Shown here: positions 8,539 through 18,468 of the stretch, one piece after another | How the letters are laid out: every line of letters begins with the position of its first letter | Position numbering within the stretch: position 1 is the first letter of the stretch | Source of the DNA: Spirochaetota bacterium | Lineage (GTDB): Bacteria; Spirochaetota; Spirochaetia; Treponematales; UBA12059 | Length of the DNA stretch: 64,000 nucleotides | Reading direction: 5' to 3' | Assembly (NCBI GenBank): GCA_018262985.1 | Contig: JADFDI010000001.1 | Span: 62,001-126,000 of the forward strand | Translations under genes and position numbers: made by a program | The notes under the pieces: generated by a model | The model's database searches: none | Seen by the model: only the letters and a program-made list of their open reading frames with translations | What the model was told of the DNA's origin: nothing

Positions 8539-11500
8539 ATGGCACCTCGCGGCCGCCCCCGCAAGAACCCCGCTACCCCCTCCGCCAAGAATTCCGCCAA
8601 GGCCGAGGTCACCGCCTTCACCCACGACGACGCGAGCCGCCGTGGCCTGCCTTCGGGCGGTACCGCGGGCAAGGCGCCCGTGCCCAAGGCGCCGAAGAAG
8701 AAATACTGGTACAACCCCCACCTCTCGCCCGTCCTGCGCCACGACCCCACGGGCGCTGCCGACCGCGTGCTGGCCCTGGTGGAAAAGGCCGGCCGCGAGC
8801 CGCTCACGGCCGACGAGAAGAAGATCCTCGAGGAAGCCCTGCGGAACCACCAGCCCTGGCTCGAATGGTCGGGCAAGCGCGAGGCCGAGGAGAAGGGCTA
8901 CTTCGAGGTGGATCCCGTGGCCCTCTCCATCCACGAGCGGGTCAGCCCCCAGGCTATTCTCCGCGCCGCACGCCGCGAGGACGTCCAGCGCGACCTTTTC
9001 GCCGACCCCCAGGAACCCTGGACCGAGGCGGTCAAGTTCTACCGCCACGACGTCGAGTGGGCCAATCGCCTCATCCTCGGCGACAGCCTGCAGGTGATGA
9101 CGAGCCTCGCCGAGCGCGAGGGCTTAGCAGGCAAGGTGCAGATGATCTACATCGACCCGCCGTACGGGATCAATTTTAAAAGTAATTTTCAACCTCTCGT
9201 TGGAGAACGGACGGTTGGGAGTACGGATGCAGATCTGACTCGGGAAGGAGAATCGATTAAAGCGTATCGTGATACGTGGAAACTTGGAATTCATTCTTAT
9301 ATCAAATATTTGCGAGCTAGGTTGGAAACAGCGAAGGAACTACTCGTGAGGGAGGGATCGGTATTCCTACAAATAAACGATACTAATGAAGGTCTATTAA
9401 GGGTTTTAATGGATGAAGTTTTTGGGACTAGTAATTTCTGTGGAGTAATAGTCTTTTCTAAGACCTCTGGGCAGAGTAGTGAACTCTTATCATCTGTAGC
9501 TGATTATATCCTTTGGTATGCAAAGGATATAAGCTACGTAAAAAACAATCGCCTCAACATGGGGAAGGCTGATAGAACAGTTGAGGATCAGTATAGACTG
9601 TTTGAAAATTCATCTGGTGCGATTTTTTCTGAGGATTCTGTAGGATCACGGAGATTCATGCCTGATAATCCTACTTCGACAACCGGAAGTGAAAGTATCC
9701 AATACCCAGTTGCATTTCATGGAAGTGAATATAGACCTGCTGGCTCGAGAGGCTGGTCGACAAATCAGAAGGGAATGGAAAGGCTTGCTCAATCAGAGCG
9801 CCTTATGACAATAGGAAAGAATATAAGATTCAAGAAGTTCCTTACTGATTATCCCGTGACTCCGCTGAGTAATCTTTGGACTGATACTGTCGTAAGCGGC
9901 TTTGGAGATCAACGCCTATATGCAGTTCAAACTTCTCGCATGGTTATCGAGCGCTGTCTCCTCATGACCACCGATCCCGGCGACCTCGTGCTCGATCCGA
10001 CCTGCGGCTCCGGCACCACCGCCTATGTGGCCGAGCAGTGGGGCCGGCGCTGGATAACCATCGACACGAGCCGCGTGGCCCTGGCCATCGCTCGCCAGCG
10101 CCTCATGACCGCGCGCTTCGAAAACTACAAGGTGCGGAAGCCATCCGGCGGCACCGCGGAAAACCCGGGCACGGGCTTCATCTATAAAACGGTGCCGCAC
10201 ATCACCCTGAAGAGCATCGCGCAGAACCGCAACCTGGACCCCATTTTCGAAACGCACGAGCCCCTGCTCGACGCCGCCCTGGCCGCCTGCAACGCGGCCC
10301 TCTCCGGCGCCGACAAGACTCTCAAGGCGAAGCTCGAGGCCAAGCTCGCCGCCAAGCAGAAGGCCGAGGGCAAGCGAGCCCTGAGCGACGCCGACGAGCG
10401 GCGCTGGAAATTGAAGGATAAATGGGAGCACTGGGAAGTGCCCTTCGACACGGACCCCGACTGGCCCGCGCCCCTTGCCGCCGCCGTCACCGAATACCGC
10501 AAGTGCTGGCGCGCCAAGATGGACGAGGTGAACGCCTGCATCGCGGCCAACGCCGACCAGGAGGAACTGGTCGACCAGCCCGAAACCGCGCCAGGCGTGC
10601 GCGTCTCGGGGCCCTTCACGGTCGAGGGCGTCCTGCCCGCCGAGTACACGCGCGCCGAACCGGCCGCCGCCGACCTGGGCCTCGCGGCCGACGCGGGGGC
10701 CGCCCCCGGCCTCATGGCCACCGGCACGGGCGAACCCGCCTACGGCGCCGACTCAGGCGACGAGGACGAGGACGCCGACTCCGGCCGCAACGCCGAGGCC
10801 TACTACGAGAACATGCTCAGGCTGCTCGAGCTGGACGGCGTCACCTTCCGCGGCAACAAAGTGCGCAAGTTCGCGCAGCTTTCGCCGCTCTGGAACGAGG
10901 GGCGCGACCTGCCCTGGCAGGCCGAGGGCTGGTGGGAGGGCGACGACATCGCCGCCCCCGCCACGGTGGCCCTCGTCTTCGGTCCGCAGTACGGGCCCCT
11001 CACCGCCATGGTATTGGAGGACGCCCTGCAGGCCGCCCCGCGCTCGGGCTACCGCGAGCTCGTGGCCGCGGCCTTCAGCTTCGAGCCCGAGGCCAGCGAG
11101 ATCGTGGCCGACGAGGCCAGCCACGCCAGGCTCCGCATCCACCAGGCCTTCATCCGTCCAGACGTCAACCCGGGCATGGAAGGCCTCTTGAAGGACCAGC
11201 CGCGCAGCCAGCTCTTCACCGTGTTCGGCAAGCCCGAGGTGAGCCTCGGCCGCGGGCGCGACGGCGAATGGACGGTCGCGCTCGAGGGCGTGGACATCTA
11301 CGACCCGCTCACCGGAGACGTGCACTCCACGGGCGCGACCAAGGTGGCCGCCTGGTTCCTCGACGCGGACTACGACGGCCGCGCCTTCTGCATCACGCAG
11401 GCCTTCTTCCCCGACCAGGACGCCTGGGAGAAGATCCGCAAGGCCTTGAAGACCGAGGCCGAGGCCTACGCCTTCGAGGCCTACAAGGGCACGGTGTCGG

Positions 11501-11598
11501 TGCCCTTCAAGGCGGGCCGCTACGCCCGCGTGGCCGTCAAGGTCATCGACCCGCGCGGCAACGAGGTCATGGTCGTCAAGAAGCTGGAGGGCGTGTAA
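8539..11598 (+). CDS. mod: Type III-like adenine-specific DNA methyltransferase (Mod)
   Basis: A 1019-residue beta-class N6-adenine methyltransferase: motif IV DPPYG at residues 205-209 comes before motif I DPTCGSGT at about 486-493, with the target recognition domain between them. A good AAGGAG box supports ATG 8539. The N-terminus (PRGRPRKNP) resembles an AT-hook. About residues 210-468 (bases 9168-9945) are encoded by DNA far poorer in G+C than the flanks: the line at 9481 is 35% and the line at 9541 is 43%, against 72% at 10021. That marks a swapped recognition domain in an otherwise native gene. The protein is longer than typical Mod (about 650 residues), with about 500 extra C-terminal residues containing acidic low-complexity sequence. 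The stop is directly followed by the res start codon. Confidence 0.9.
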   Translation: MAPRGRPRKNPATPSAKNSAKAEVTAFTHDDASRRGLPSGGTAGKAPVPKAPKKKYWYNPHLSPVLRHDPTGAADRVLALVEKAGREPLTADEKKILEEALRNHQPWLEWSGKREAEEKGYFEVDPVALSIHERVSPQAILRAARREDVQRDLFADPQEPWTEAVKFYRHDVEWANRLILGDSLQVMTSLAEREGLAGKVQMIYIDPPYGINFKSNFQPLVGERTVGSTDADLTREGESIKAYRDTWKLGIHSYIKYLRARLETAKELLVREGSVFLQINDTNEGLLRVLMDEVFGTSNFCGVIVFSKTSGQSSELLSSVADYILWYAKDISYVKNNRLNMGKADRTVEDQYRLFENSSGAIFSEDSVGSRRFMPDNPTSTTGSESIQYPVAFHGSEYRPAGSRGWSTNQKGMERLAQSERLMTIGKNIRFKKFLTDYPVTPLSNLWTDTVVSGFGDQRLYAVQTSRMVIERCLLMTTDPGDLVLDPTCGSGTTAYVAEQWGRRWITIDTSRVALAIARQRLMTARFENYKVRKPSGGTAENPGTGFIYKTVPHITLKSIAQNRNLDPIFETHEPLLDAALAACNAALSGADKTLKAKLEAKLAAKQKAEGKRALSDADERRWKLKDKWEHWEVPFDTDPDWPAPLAAAVTEYRKCWRAKMDEVNACIAANADQEELVDQPETAPGVRVSGPFTVEGVLPAEYTRAEPAAADLGLAADAGAAPGLMATGTGEPAYGADSGDEDEDADSGRNAEAYYENMLRLLELDGVTFRGNKVRKFAQLSPLWNEGRDLPWQAEGWWEGDDIAAPATVALVFGPQYGPLTAMVLEDALQAAPRSGYRELVAAAFSFEPEASEIVADEASHARLRIHQAFIRPDVNPGMEGLLKDQPRSQLFTVFGKPEVSLGRGRDGEWTVALEGVDIYDPLTGDVHSTGATKVAAWFLDADYDGRAFCITQAFFPDQDAWEKIRKALKTEAEAYAFEAYKGTVSVPFKAGRYARVAVKVIDPRGNEVMVVKKLEGV

Positions 11599-14500
11599 AT
11601 GGGCCGCCCGAAGAAGACCGCCGCCGACGCCCCGCCCCCCGGCTGGACCCCGCAGCAGGCGGTGGCCGAGCCGGTCATCAACAATCCCTACGACGAGCCG
11701 CTCTGGCACTGGATCTACGACGAGTCCGGGCATCCGATCAAGCAGCAGGGTCGCCGTCCCGCCTCGTACTTCTACCGGGACAAAAGCGTCGCGGTCTCCC
11801 AGGCCGACCTCTTCGCCGAGGAGACGCGCGACGAGCTGCCCCTGGTCAACCGCCTGCGCAAGGACGTGAAGCGCTGGCGCGACTCGGGCTACAAGGGCGC
11901 CACCCGGACCACGCGCGAGCTTTTCCGCTGGTGGAGCGACCCGGACCGTTCTCGCCGGCTTTTCTTCTGCCAGCTCGAGGCCGTCGAGACCGTCGTCTAC
12001 CTGCTCGAACTGGGCTTGCCCGGCAAACTGCAATCGACGAACTACAAGACCTTCGAGCTCGACCCGGACAACCTCAAGCGCCTCCTCTCCGACGAGCCGC
12101 CCGAGTTCCCCGAACTCAAGGACCGCGAGCTCTACTACCCGCGCCTCGTCGACCCCTCGGGCGACGAGGAGAAGCAGGCTTTGATCCGCCTCGGGCTCAA
12201 GATGGCCACGGGCTCGGGCAAGACCGTGGTGATGGCCATGCTGGTGGCCTGGGCCTTCGCCAACCGCGCCGTCAACCCGGCCTCGACCTGGTTCCCCAAC
12301 GCGGTGCTGGTCATGGCGCCCAACCTGACGGTGAAGGGGCGGCTCCGCGTGCTCGACCCCGCCGCCGAGGACAACTACTACGACCGCTTCGACCTCGTGC
12401 CGCCGGCCTACCGCGGGCACCTCAACCAGGGCCGCGTGCTCGTCACCAATTGGCACGTCATGGCTTTGGCCAGCGAGAACTCCGAGGGCGGCAAGTCGTA
12501 CAAGGTGGTGCAGAAGGGCGAGGAATCGCCAGAGGCCTTCGCGCGCAACCGCCTGGGCGAGCTGGCGGACCGCGCGCCCATCCTGGTGCTCAACGACGAG
12601 GGCCACCATTGCTGGCGGCCGCGTCCCGTCGACCCGAAGGAGTTCGACGACGAGACCGAGGGCCTGAGCTCCGACGAGAAGTCGGAGATCAAGGAAGAGA
12701 TCGACGAGGCCCGCGTCTGGCTCGCCGGCCTCGACCGCATCAACGCCTCGGACATCGCGGGGCCGGGCCGCCCGGGCATCCTCGCGGCCGTCGACCTTTC
12801 GGCCACGCCCTTCTACCTGGCCGGCTCGGGGCATCCCGAGGGCAGTCCCTTCCCCTGGCTCGTCGCGGACTTCGGCCTCGTGGACGCCATCGAGTGCGGC
12901 ATCGTCAAGGTGCCGCGCATGCCGGTCAAGGACACGATGGAGGGCACCGACGACGCGGGCCGGCCCGATCCGGAATATTTCCGGCTCTGGGACCACGTGG
13001 TGGCCGCCATGACGCCGCAGGATTACGTCAAGAAGCGTCCAAAGCCCGAGGTCCTCCTGGCCAAGGCCGAGCCTGCGCTGACCATGCTCTACAGCCAGTG
13101 GAAGGAGCGCTTCGCCGCCGTGAAGGCGGCGGCCGCGGGCGAGACGCCGATTCCCCCGGTCATGATCGTGGTCTGCGAGAACACCGACCTGGCAAGGCTG
13201 TTCTACGAACACATCTCCGGCGAATCCGAGGACGCGGATGGCAAGCTGGTGCGGACTTCCTCGCCCTTCGCCGAGTTCAGGAACACCGAAACCGAACGGT
13301 ACACCTTCCGCATCGATTCGAAGCTGCTCGCCAAGGCCGAAGCCGAAGGGGAGGAGACCAAGGACCAGGCGGCCGCCGCCCTGCGCGAGCTCATCGGCAC
13401 CGTCGGCCAGCGCGGCAAGCCCGGCGAGCAGGTGCGCTGCGTGGTATCCGTCTCCATGCTCACCGAGGGCTGGGACGCGAACAACGTCACCCACGTGTTC
13501 GGGCTCCGTCCCTTCCGCTCGCAGCTGCTCTGCGAGCAGGTGGTGGGCCGCGGGCTCCGCCGCATGAGCTACACGCCCGACCCCGAGACCGGGCTCCTGC
13601 CCGTCGAGTACGTGGACGTCTACGGCATTCCCTTCAGCCTGATTCCCTACAAGGGCCGTCCCGCGGACGAGACCGAGACGACGGACCCGGTCTACCACCA
13701 CATATTCCCGGTGCCCGAGCGGGCGGCCTTCGAGATCCGCGTGCCGGTGGTGGAAGGCTACGCCTATGCCCTGCGGAACGAGGGCATCGTCTGCGACGTC
13801 GAGGGCCTGCCCGAGACCTTCGTCGACGAGGATCCCACCGAGGTGTTCGTGGCCGCGCCCAAGGGCTACCGCGACGAGAATGCCCGCCTGCCCGAGGCCG
13901 AGTTCGTCCGCCAGACCCGCGCCGAATACTACGCCACCGTGCGTCTCCAGGAAATCCGCTTCCGCATTGCGCAGGACGTGGTCCGCGCGCTCGAGGAGGG
14001 CCAGGACAGGAACGGCATCCACCTTTCGAGGCACCGGCTCTTCCCCGAGGTGCTCGACGTCGTCGAGCGCTACCTCGAGCGGCGCGTGCGGCTCGACCCG
14101 GGCGTCGATCCGCGCGAGATCGCCCACCAAAAGCACGTGGGCCGGATCCGGCGCCTTTTGGTCGAGGGAATCCGTCCCGCCGCCGCGAGCGCCGACCGTC
14201 CGCTCGTGCCCATACTCAGCCGCTTCCGCAGGACCGTGAGTACGGCGGAGGTGAACGAGCGGACCGCGAGGCCGGTGGTCGCGCTCGAGAAGAGCCACCT
14301 CAACAAGGCCATCGTGCTTTCCGGCGACGAAGAGCAGGCCATCGACCAGCTGGAAAAGGACCCGAACGTCGAGTGCTTCGCGGCCAACGACAAGCACCTT
14401 GGGCTGGTCATCGGCTACGACTACGACGGCAACGAGCACCAGTACATTCCCGACTTCATCGTGCGCCTGGCCGGTTCTGCGCCGGGCGCGGCGCGCTACC

Positions 14501-15258
14501 TGCTCCTCGAGATCAAGGGAGGTGGCGGCAACTGGCACCCCAATCAGGTCAGCGCGAAAAGCGCCGCCGCCATGAAGTGGTGCGCGGCCGTTTCGAACCT
14601 GGGCCGCTACGGCGAGTGGCACTACGAAATCTGCCGCGATGTCGCCCGCCTGCCCTTCGTGCTGGCCAGCTATGCCGCGCCCGCCGCCGCGCCGGCGGCG
14701 GACCGGGCGCCCGGGAGCGGCGCCGCCATGGTTTCCGGTCCTTCCGCGGTCGCGGCGCTGCCCGTCGACGCGCCCATGGTGGCCGTCGCGCCCCAGGACC
14801 GCCATGAATGGGAAAACTGCCTGCCCCTCGTGACGCTCAAGATGATCGCGGGCGCCCACGGCCTCCAGCCGGGCTTCGACACCCTGCCGGGCTGGGCGGA
14901 GTCCTGGGTCAGGCCCAAGGCGCCCATGAAATTCGAGAAGGGCATGTTCGTCGCCCAGGTCCACGGCGACGCCCTTTCGCCGCTTGTCAGGCCGGGCGCG
15001 TTCTGCGTGTTCCAGGCCTGGGAAAAGGACCGGCGCTACCGCGAGGGCAAGCTGCTGCTCGTACGGCACTCGGGCATCGCCGATCCGCACACGGGCGGGC
15101 AATACACCGTGCGCAAGTGGCAAGGCTCGGCGCCCGAGCCCGGCGCCTTTCCCAAGGTGACCCTGCGGGCCATCGCGCCGGGCGTCGCGCCCATCGTGCT
15201 CGAGCCGCGTTCGGAGAGCGAGATCGAAGTGCTTGCGGAATGGGTGAAGGCGTTATGA
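11599..15258 (+). CDS. res: Type III-like restriction helicase-nuclease (Res) with C-terminal S24/LexA-like domain
   Basis: A 1219-residue superfamily 2 translocase: Walker A MATGSGKT at about 202-209, motif II DEGHH near 333, motif III LSATPFY near 400, and the VSMLTEGWDANNV/GRGLRR motifs V-VI near 620-652 that are typical of type III Res. A PD-(D/E)XK nuclease follows (PDFIVR near 951, LLLEIKGG near 970). Beyond the usual end, about residues 1070-1219 resemble a peptidase S24/LexA fold: MFVAQVHGDALSPLVRPGAF, GKLLLVRH, YTVRKW. The catalytic Ser-Met of S24 is replaced by Ala1125-Leu1126 and the usual lysine position reads Arg1172, so autocleavage is unlikely; a sensing or protein-binding role is inferred. 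The gene follows mod with no gap and precedes the SNF2 helicase by 81 bases. Confidence 0.88.
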   Translation: MGRPKKTAADAPPPGWTPQQAVAEPVINNPYDEPLWHWIYDESGHPIKQQGRRPASYFYRDKSVAVSQADLFAEETRDELPLVNRLRKDVKRWRDSGYKGATRTTRELFRWWSDPDRSRRLFFCQLEAVETVVYLLELGLPGKLQSTNYKTFELDPDNLKRLLSDEPPEFPELKDRELYYPRLVDPSGDEEKQALIRLGLKMATGSGKTVVMAMLVAWAFANRAVNPASTWFPNAVLVMAPNLTVKGRLRVLDPAAEDNYYDRFDLVPPAYRGHLNQGRVLVTNWHVMALASENSEGGKSYKVVQKGEESPEAFARNRLGELADRAPILVLNDEGHHCWRPRPVDPKEFDDETEGLSSDEKSEIKEEIDEARVWLAGLDRINASDIAGPGRPGILAAVDLSATPFYLAGSGHPEGSPFPWLVADFGLVDAIECGIVKVPRMPVKDTMEGTDDAGRPDPEYFRLWDHVVAAMTPQDYVKKRPKPEVLLAKAEPALTMLYSQWKERFAAVKAAAAGETPIPPVMIVVCENTDLARLFYEHISGESEDADGKLVRTSSPFAEFRNTETERYTFRIDSKLLAKAEAEGEETKDQAAAALRELIGTVGQRGKPGEQVRCVVSVSMLTEGWDANNVTHVFGLRPFRSQLLCEQVVGRGLRRMSYTPDPETGLLPVEYVDVYGIPFSLIPYKGRPADETETTDPVYHHIFPVPERAAFEIRVPVVEGYAYALRNEGIVCDVEGLPETFVDEDPTEVFVAAPKGYRDENARLPEAEFVRQTRAEYYATVRLQEIRFRIAQDVVRALEEGQDRNGIHLSRHRLFPEVLDVVERYLERRVRLDPGVDPREIAHQKHVGRIRRLLVEGIRPAAASADRPLVPILSRFRRTVSTAEVNERTARPVVALEKSHLNKAIVLSGDEEQAIDQLEKDPNVECFAANDKHLGLVIGYDYDGNEHQYIPDFIVRLAGSAPGAARYLLLEIKGGGGNWHPNQVSAKSAAAMKWCAAVSNLGRYGEWHYEICRDVARLPFVLASYAAPAAAPAADRAPGSGAAMVSGPSAVAALPVDAPMVAVAPQDRHEWENCLPLVTLKMIAGAHGLQPGFDTLPGWAESWVRPKAPMKFEKGMFVAQVHGDALSPLVRPGAFCVFQAWEKDRRYREGKLLLVRHSGIADPHTGGQYTVRKWQGSAPEPGAFPKVTLRAIAPGVAPIVLEPRSESEIEVLAEWVKAL

Positions 15259-15339
15259 TAGAGGGAACGATCACGTAATACACGGCCCGCGGTCGTCGTC
15301 CCCGCAATTCCGGGACCGGCGGCCGCGGGGGAGACGGCC

Positions 15340-18300
15340 ATGCATGATGGAATGGAAACCGGCGACGGGTTGCCCTTCGCCGCCGGTACCAGGTTGAGGC
15401 TCCGCTCCGATCCGGGTCGCTCGGGCATTTTCACGGGCCGCGTGCGGAACGCGGGCGGCTACCTGCTCCTCGAGCTCGAGTACGGTCCCAACGACCGCTC
15501 GTTCAACCGCGCCACCCAGGTGGAACCGGTCGACGAGGCAATGGACATGTACGACCTGTTCCGCGCCGGGCGCTTCGGCGGCCCCGCGGACCTGCGTCGC
15601 ATCATCGTCACCACGAAGCTCGCCGGCGACCTGACCAACGTCTTCTACTCGATGCACGCGGGCAATACGGAATTTTTGGCCCACCAGTTCAAGCCCGTGC
15701 TGCGCTTCAACGAGTCGACGCGGGGCCGCCTGCTCATCGCGGACGAGGTCGGCCTCGGCAAGACCATCGAGGCCATCTACGTCTGGAAGGAGCTGCAGGC
15801 CCGCGAGGGAGCGAGCCGGCTGCTCGTCGTGTGCCCGTCCATGCTGCGCGAGAAATGGAAGCGCGACCTCGAGTTGCGCTTTTCCATCGAGGCGGACATC
15901 CTCGACGCGCGGGAGCTCGTCGAGCGCGTGCAGTCGACGCTCCGCATGCCGACGCGGAAATCCTTCGCGGCCGTCGTCTCCATCGAGGGCATCCGCGCCC
16001 GCGACACCGATTGGGATCCGCTCGCCAGGTCGGCCCGCGCCATGCTCTGCGGCATCCTCGAGGAATGCGCCGAGCGCGACGGCGAAGAGGTGTTCGACCT
16101 CGTGGTGATCGACGAGGCCCATTACCTGCGCAACTCGGTCACGGCCTCCCACAAGACCGCGGCCCTGCTCCGGGACAATGCCCGGAACCTCGTGCTGCTC
16201 TCGGCGACTCCGATCCAGACGGCCGAGGTGAATCTCTATAATCTGCTGAAGCTGCTCGCGCCTGAGGAGTTCGACGACCTCGAGTCTTTCCAGACGCTCT
16301 CGAAGGCCAACGTGGCGCTCATCGAGCTCGAGAACCTGCTGCGCGGCGGCGGGAGCGAATCCGCCTGCCTCGACAAGCTTGGCGAGGCGACCTCGAACCG
16401 TTCCTTCATCGAAGATGCCTTCTTCGCCAAGCTCGAGGACCGTCTTAAGGGGGATCCGCTGACGCCCGAGGCGCGGCTGGACTTGGCCCGCGGGGTGGGT
16501 GACCGCACCTTCCTGAGCCAGTACGTCTCGCGCACGCGCAAGCGCGACGTCGTGGAGAACCGGGTGATCCGCGTCGCCGAGACGGTCGATTTCGAATTCA
16601 CGCCCGCCGAGAAATCCGTCTACGACGCCGTGACGCGCTTCATCCGTTCGAAGTCGCCCAACGGCACGCTGATGACCCAGTTCGCGCTCATCGCCCGCCA
16701 GCGCCAGATGACGAGCTGCCTGCCCGCGGCGCTCCGGCATTGGCGGGACAACGCGTCCATGGACGAGCAGCTCTGGGACGACCTCGGGCTCGAACGCGCG
16801 GACTCGGACGACGGGGAAATCCCGCTCTACGCGGCCGAAAGCGACGACCCTTACGACGGCTCCCCGCCGGTCGACGTCGAGTTCGGCCAGATCGAGGCCG
16901 GCGATTCGAAGTACCGGAGCCTGGAGCGGAAGCTCCGCTCGCTGCTCGACCGGATGGCAGGCGAGAAGGTGATCATCTTCACGTTCTACCGGCACACGGT
17001 CCGCTACCTCGAGGAGCGGCTCGGGAGCGACGGGTTCCGCGTCACTTCGATCCTGGGCGGCATGGGCTCGGAAAAGTACGAGCGGATCGCGGAATTCGCG
17101 GAGCTCGACGGACCGAGCATCCTGCTCTCCACCGAAGTCGGCGCCGAGGGCATCGACCTCCAGTTCGCGCGCGTCGTGGTGAACTACGACCTGCCCTGGA
17201 ATCCGATGAAGCTCGAACAGCGCATCGGCCGCATCGACCGCATCGGGCAGGAGTCCGACCGCATCTTCATCTACAACCTGACCTGCCGGGACACGATCGA
17301 GGACCAGGTCCTGCTCAGGCTTTACGATCGTATCGACATCTTCCGGCGTTCCATCGGCGACCTCGAGGACATACTCGGCGACACGGTGCAGGAGCTCGCC
17401 CTCGACCTCATCGATCCGAACCTGACCGACGCCGAGCGTGTGGAGCGCGCCGACCTGAACCAGAAAGCCATCATCGAGAAGCGCAGGCTTCGCGACGAGC
17501 TCGAGGACAAGGCAATCGAGCTGGTCGGGTTCTCGGATTACATCGCCCGGGCCATCTCGGACGCCCGGGACCTCGACCGCTTCATAGGGCCCGAGGACAC
17601 CATGGCCCTCGTCGACGATTTCTTCGCCGGCAAGTATCCGGGAACATCAATACGCGCCGCCGGCGAAGGCTCGGCCCTTTCCATCCGGCTTTCCTCCGAC
17701 GCCAAGGCGTCGCTCGCCCTTTCGATGGAGCGTTCTCGATCGCCGGGCGCCTCCATCCTGCCCAGGACCGACGGCGAGGTGCTCGGTGTCTTCAATCCTA
17801 AATACCGGCCGAAACGCGCCTCGTCGCCGATCGAGCTGGTCGATCCGGTGCATCCGCTGATCCGCTGGATCCTGGAGGAGAACGGGCGGGACGGAGCCGG
17901 CGGCTATCCCTGCGCCGCGATCGCCCTCGAGGGCGGCGCCGCCCGTCCGGACGGCGTCTACGTGTACTGCGTCCAGCTCTGGTCGGCGAGCGGATGGAAG
18001 TCCCGCAAGGAGCTGAAGTTCTTCGCCGTCGACCTCGATGGCCTCGAGCTGGAGCGGCAGGTCGCCGAACGCCTCGTCGTGGACGCTTTCCGAGATGGCA
18101 AGCCATGGAAGACCGTCGGCACGGATCTGGATCTGGTCAAGGCGCATGCCGCCTTGACGAAAATCGTCGACAGGGCGAGCGGCGTGTACAGCAAGTTCGA
18201 GAACGAGTTCCGCGAGGACAATAGGGTCATCTGCGACAAGCAGGAGCGATATGCCCGGCTGACCGCGGAGCGGAAGCTCGGCGAGCTCGACGAGTTGCTC

Positions 18301-18468
18301 AAGCGGCTCGAACTCGAGAACAAGACGCGCGTCATTCCGATGCACCGCAGCCGCCGGCCGAAAATCGAGGCGCAGCTGTCGATGCAACTCGGGCGGATCG
18401 CGGAATACCGGAAGGACGTGGTGAACCTGAAGGATGTCGCGGTAGGTATCATGGGAGTCGGGAAATGA
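15340..18468 (+). CDS. RapA-type SNF2 family helicase-like ATPase
   Basis: A 1042-residue Swi2/Snf2 ATPase of the bacterial RapA branch: Walker A ADEVGLGKTIEA near residues 132-143, DEAH box VIDEAH near 256, LLSATPIQT near 287, then STEVGAEGIDLQ and WNPMKLEQRIGRIDRIGQ near 596-637. The first 60 residues look like a small beta-barrel (FTGRVRNAGGYLLLELEY), comparable to the N-terminal domains of RapA. The C-terminal 350 residues are rich in charged helices. Such proteins translocate on double-stranded DNA and remodel bound protein; DISARM (DrmD) and Dpd (DpdE) defence systems have similar subunits. Its stop overlaps the ATG of the Hsp70-like gene (ATGA), so the two are translationally coupled. 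It is probably the third gene of the mod-res operon. Confidence 0.87.
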   Translation: MHDGMETGDGLPFAAGTRLRLRSDPGRSGIFTGRVRNAGGYLLLELEYGPNDRSFNRATQVEPVDEAMDMYDLFRAGRFGGPADLRRIIVTTKLAGDLTNVFYSMHAGNTEFLAHQFKPVLRFNESTRGRLLIADEVGLGKTIEAIYVWKELQAREGASRLLVVCPSMLREKWKRDLELRFSIEADILDARELVERVQSTLRMPTRKSFAAVVSIEGIRARDTDWDPLARSARAMLCGILEECAERDGEEVFDLVVIDEAHYLRNSVTASHKTAALLRDNARNLVLLSATPIQTAEVNLYNLLKLLAPEEFDDLESFQTLSKANVALIELENLLRGGGSESACLDKLGEATSNRSFIEDAFFAKLEDRLKGDPLTPEARLDLARGVGDRTFLSQYVSRTRKRDVVENRVIRVAETVDFEFTPAEKSVYDAVTRFIRSKSPNGTLMTQFALIARQRQMTSCLPAALRHWRDNASMDEQLWDDLGLERADSDDGEIPLYAAESDDPYDGSPPVDVEFGQIEAGDSKYRSLERKLRSLLDRMAGEKVIIFTFYRHTVRYLEERLGSDGFRVTSILGGMGSEKYERIAEFAELDGPSILLSTEVGAEGIDLQFARVVVNYDLPWNPMKLEQRIGRIDRIGQESDRIFIYNLTCRDTIEDQVLLRLYDRIDIFRRSIGDLEDILGDTVQELALDLIDPNLTDAERVERADLNQKAIIEKRRLRDELEDKAIELVGFSDYIARAISDARDLDRFIGPEDTMALVDDFFAGKYPGTSIRAAGEGSALSIRLSSDAKASLALSMERSRSPGASILPRTDGEVLGVFNPKYRPKRASSPIELVDPVHPLIRWILEENGRDGAGGYPCAAIALEGGAARPDGVYVYCVQLWSASGWKSRKELKFFAVDLDGLELERQVAERLVVDAFRDGKPWKTVGTDLDLVKAHAALTKIVDRASGVYSKFENEFREDNRVICDKQERYARLTAERKLGELDELLKRLELENKTRVIPMHRSRRPKIEAQLSMQLGRIAEYRKDVVNLKDVAVGIMGVGK

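Noticed and set aside
9168..9945. Inserted mobile element inside mod
   Set aside because: The frame is unbroken, there are no terminal repeats or transposase, and the segment coincides with the recognition domain. A domain swap explains it better.
10422..15123. Very long open frames (1461 residues on plus, 1456 on minus) across the mod-res genes
   Set aside because: They lie in other frames of clear Mod/Res coding sequence and translate to Arg/Gly/Pro/Ala-rich text without domains. In DNA of this G+C content stops are rare, so they are shadows.
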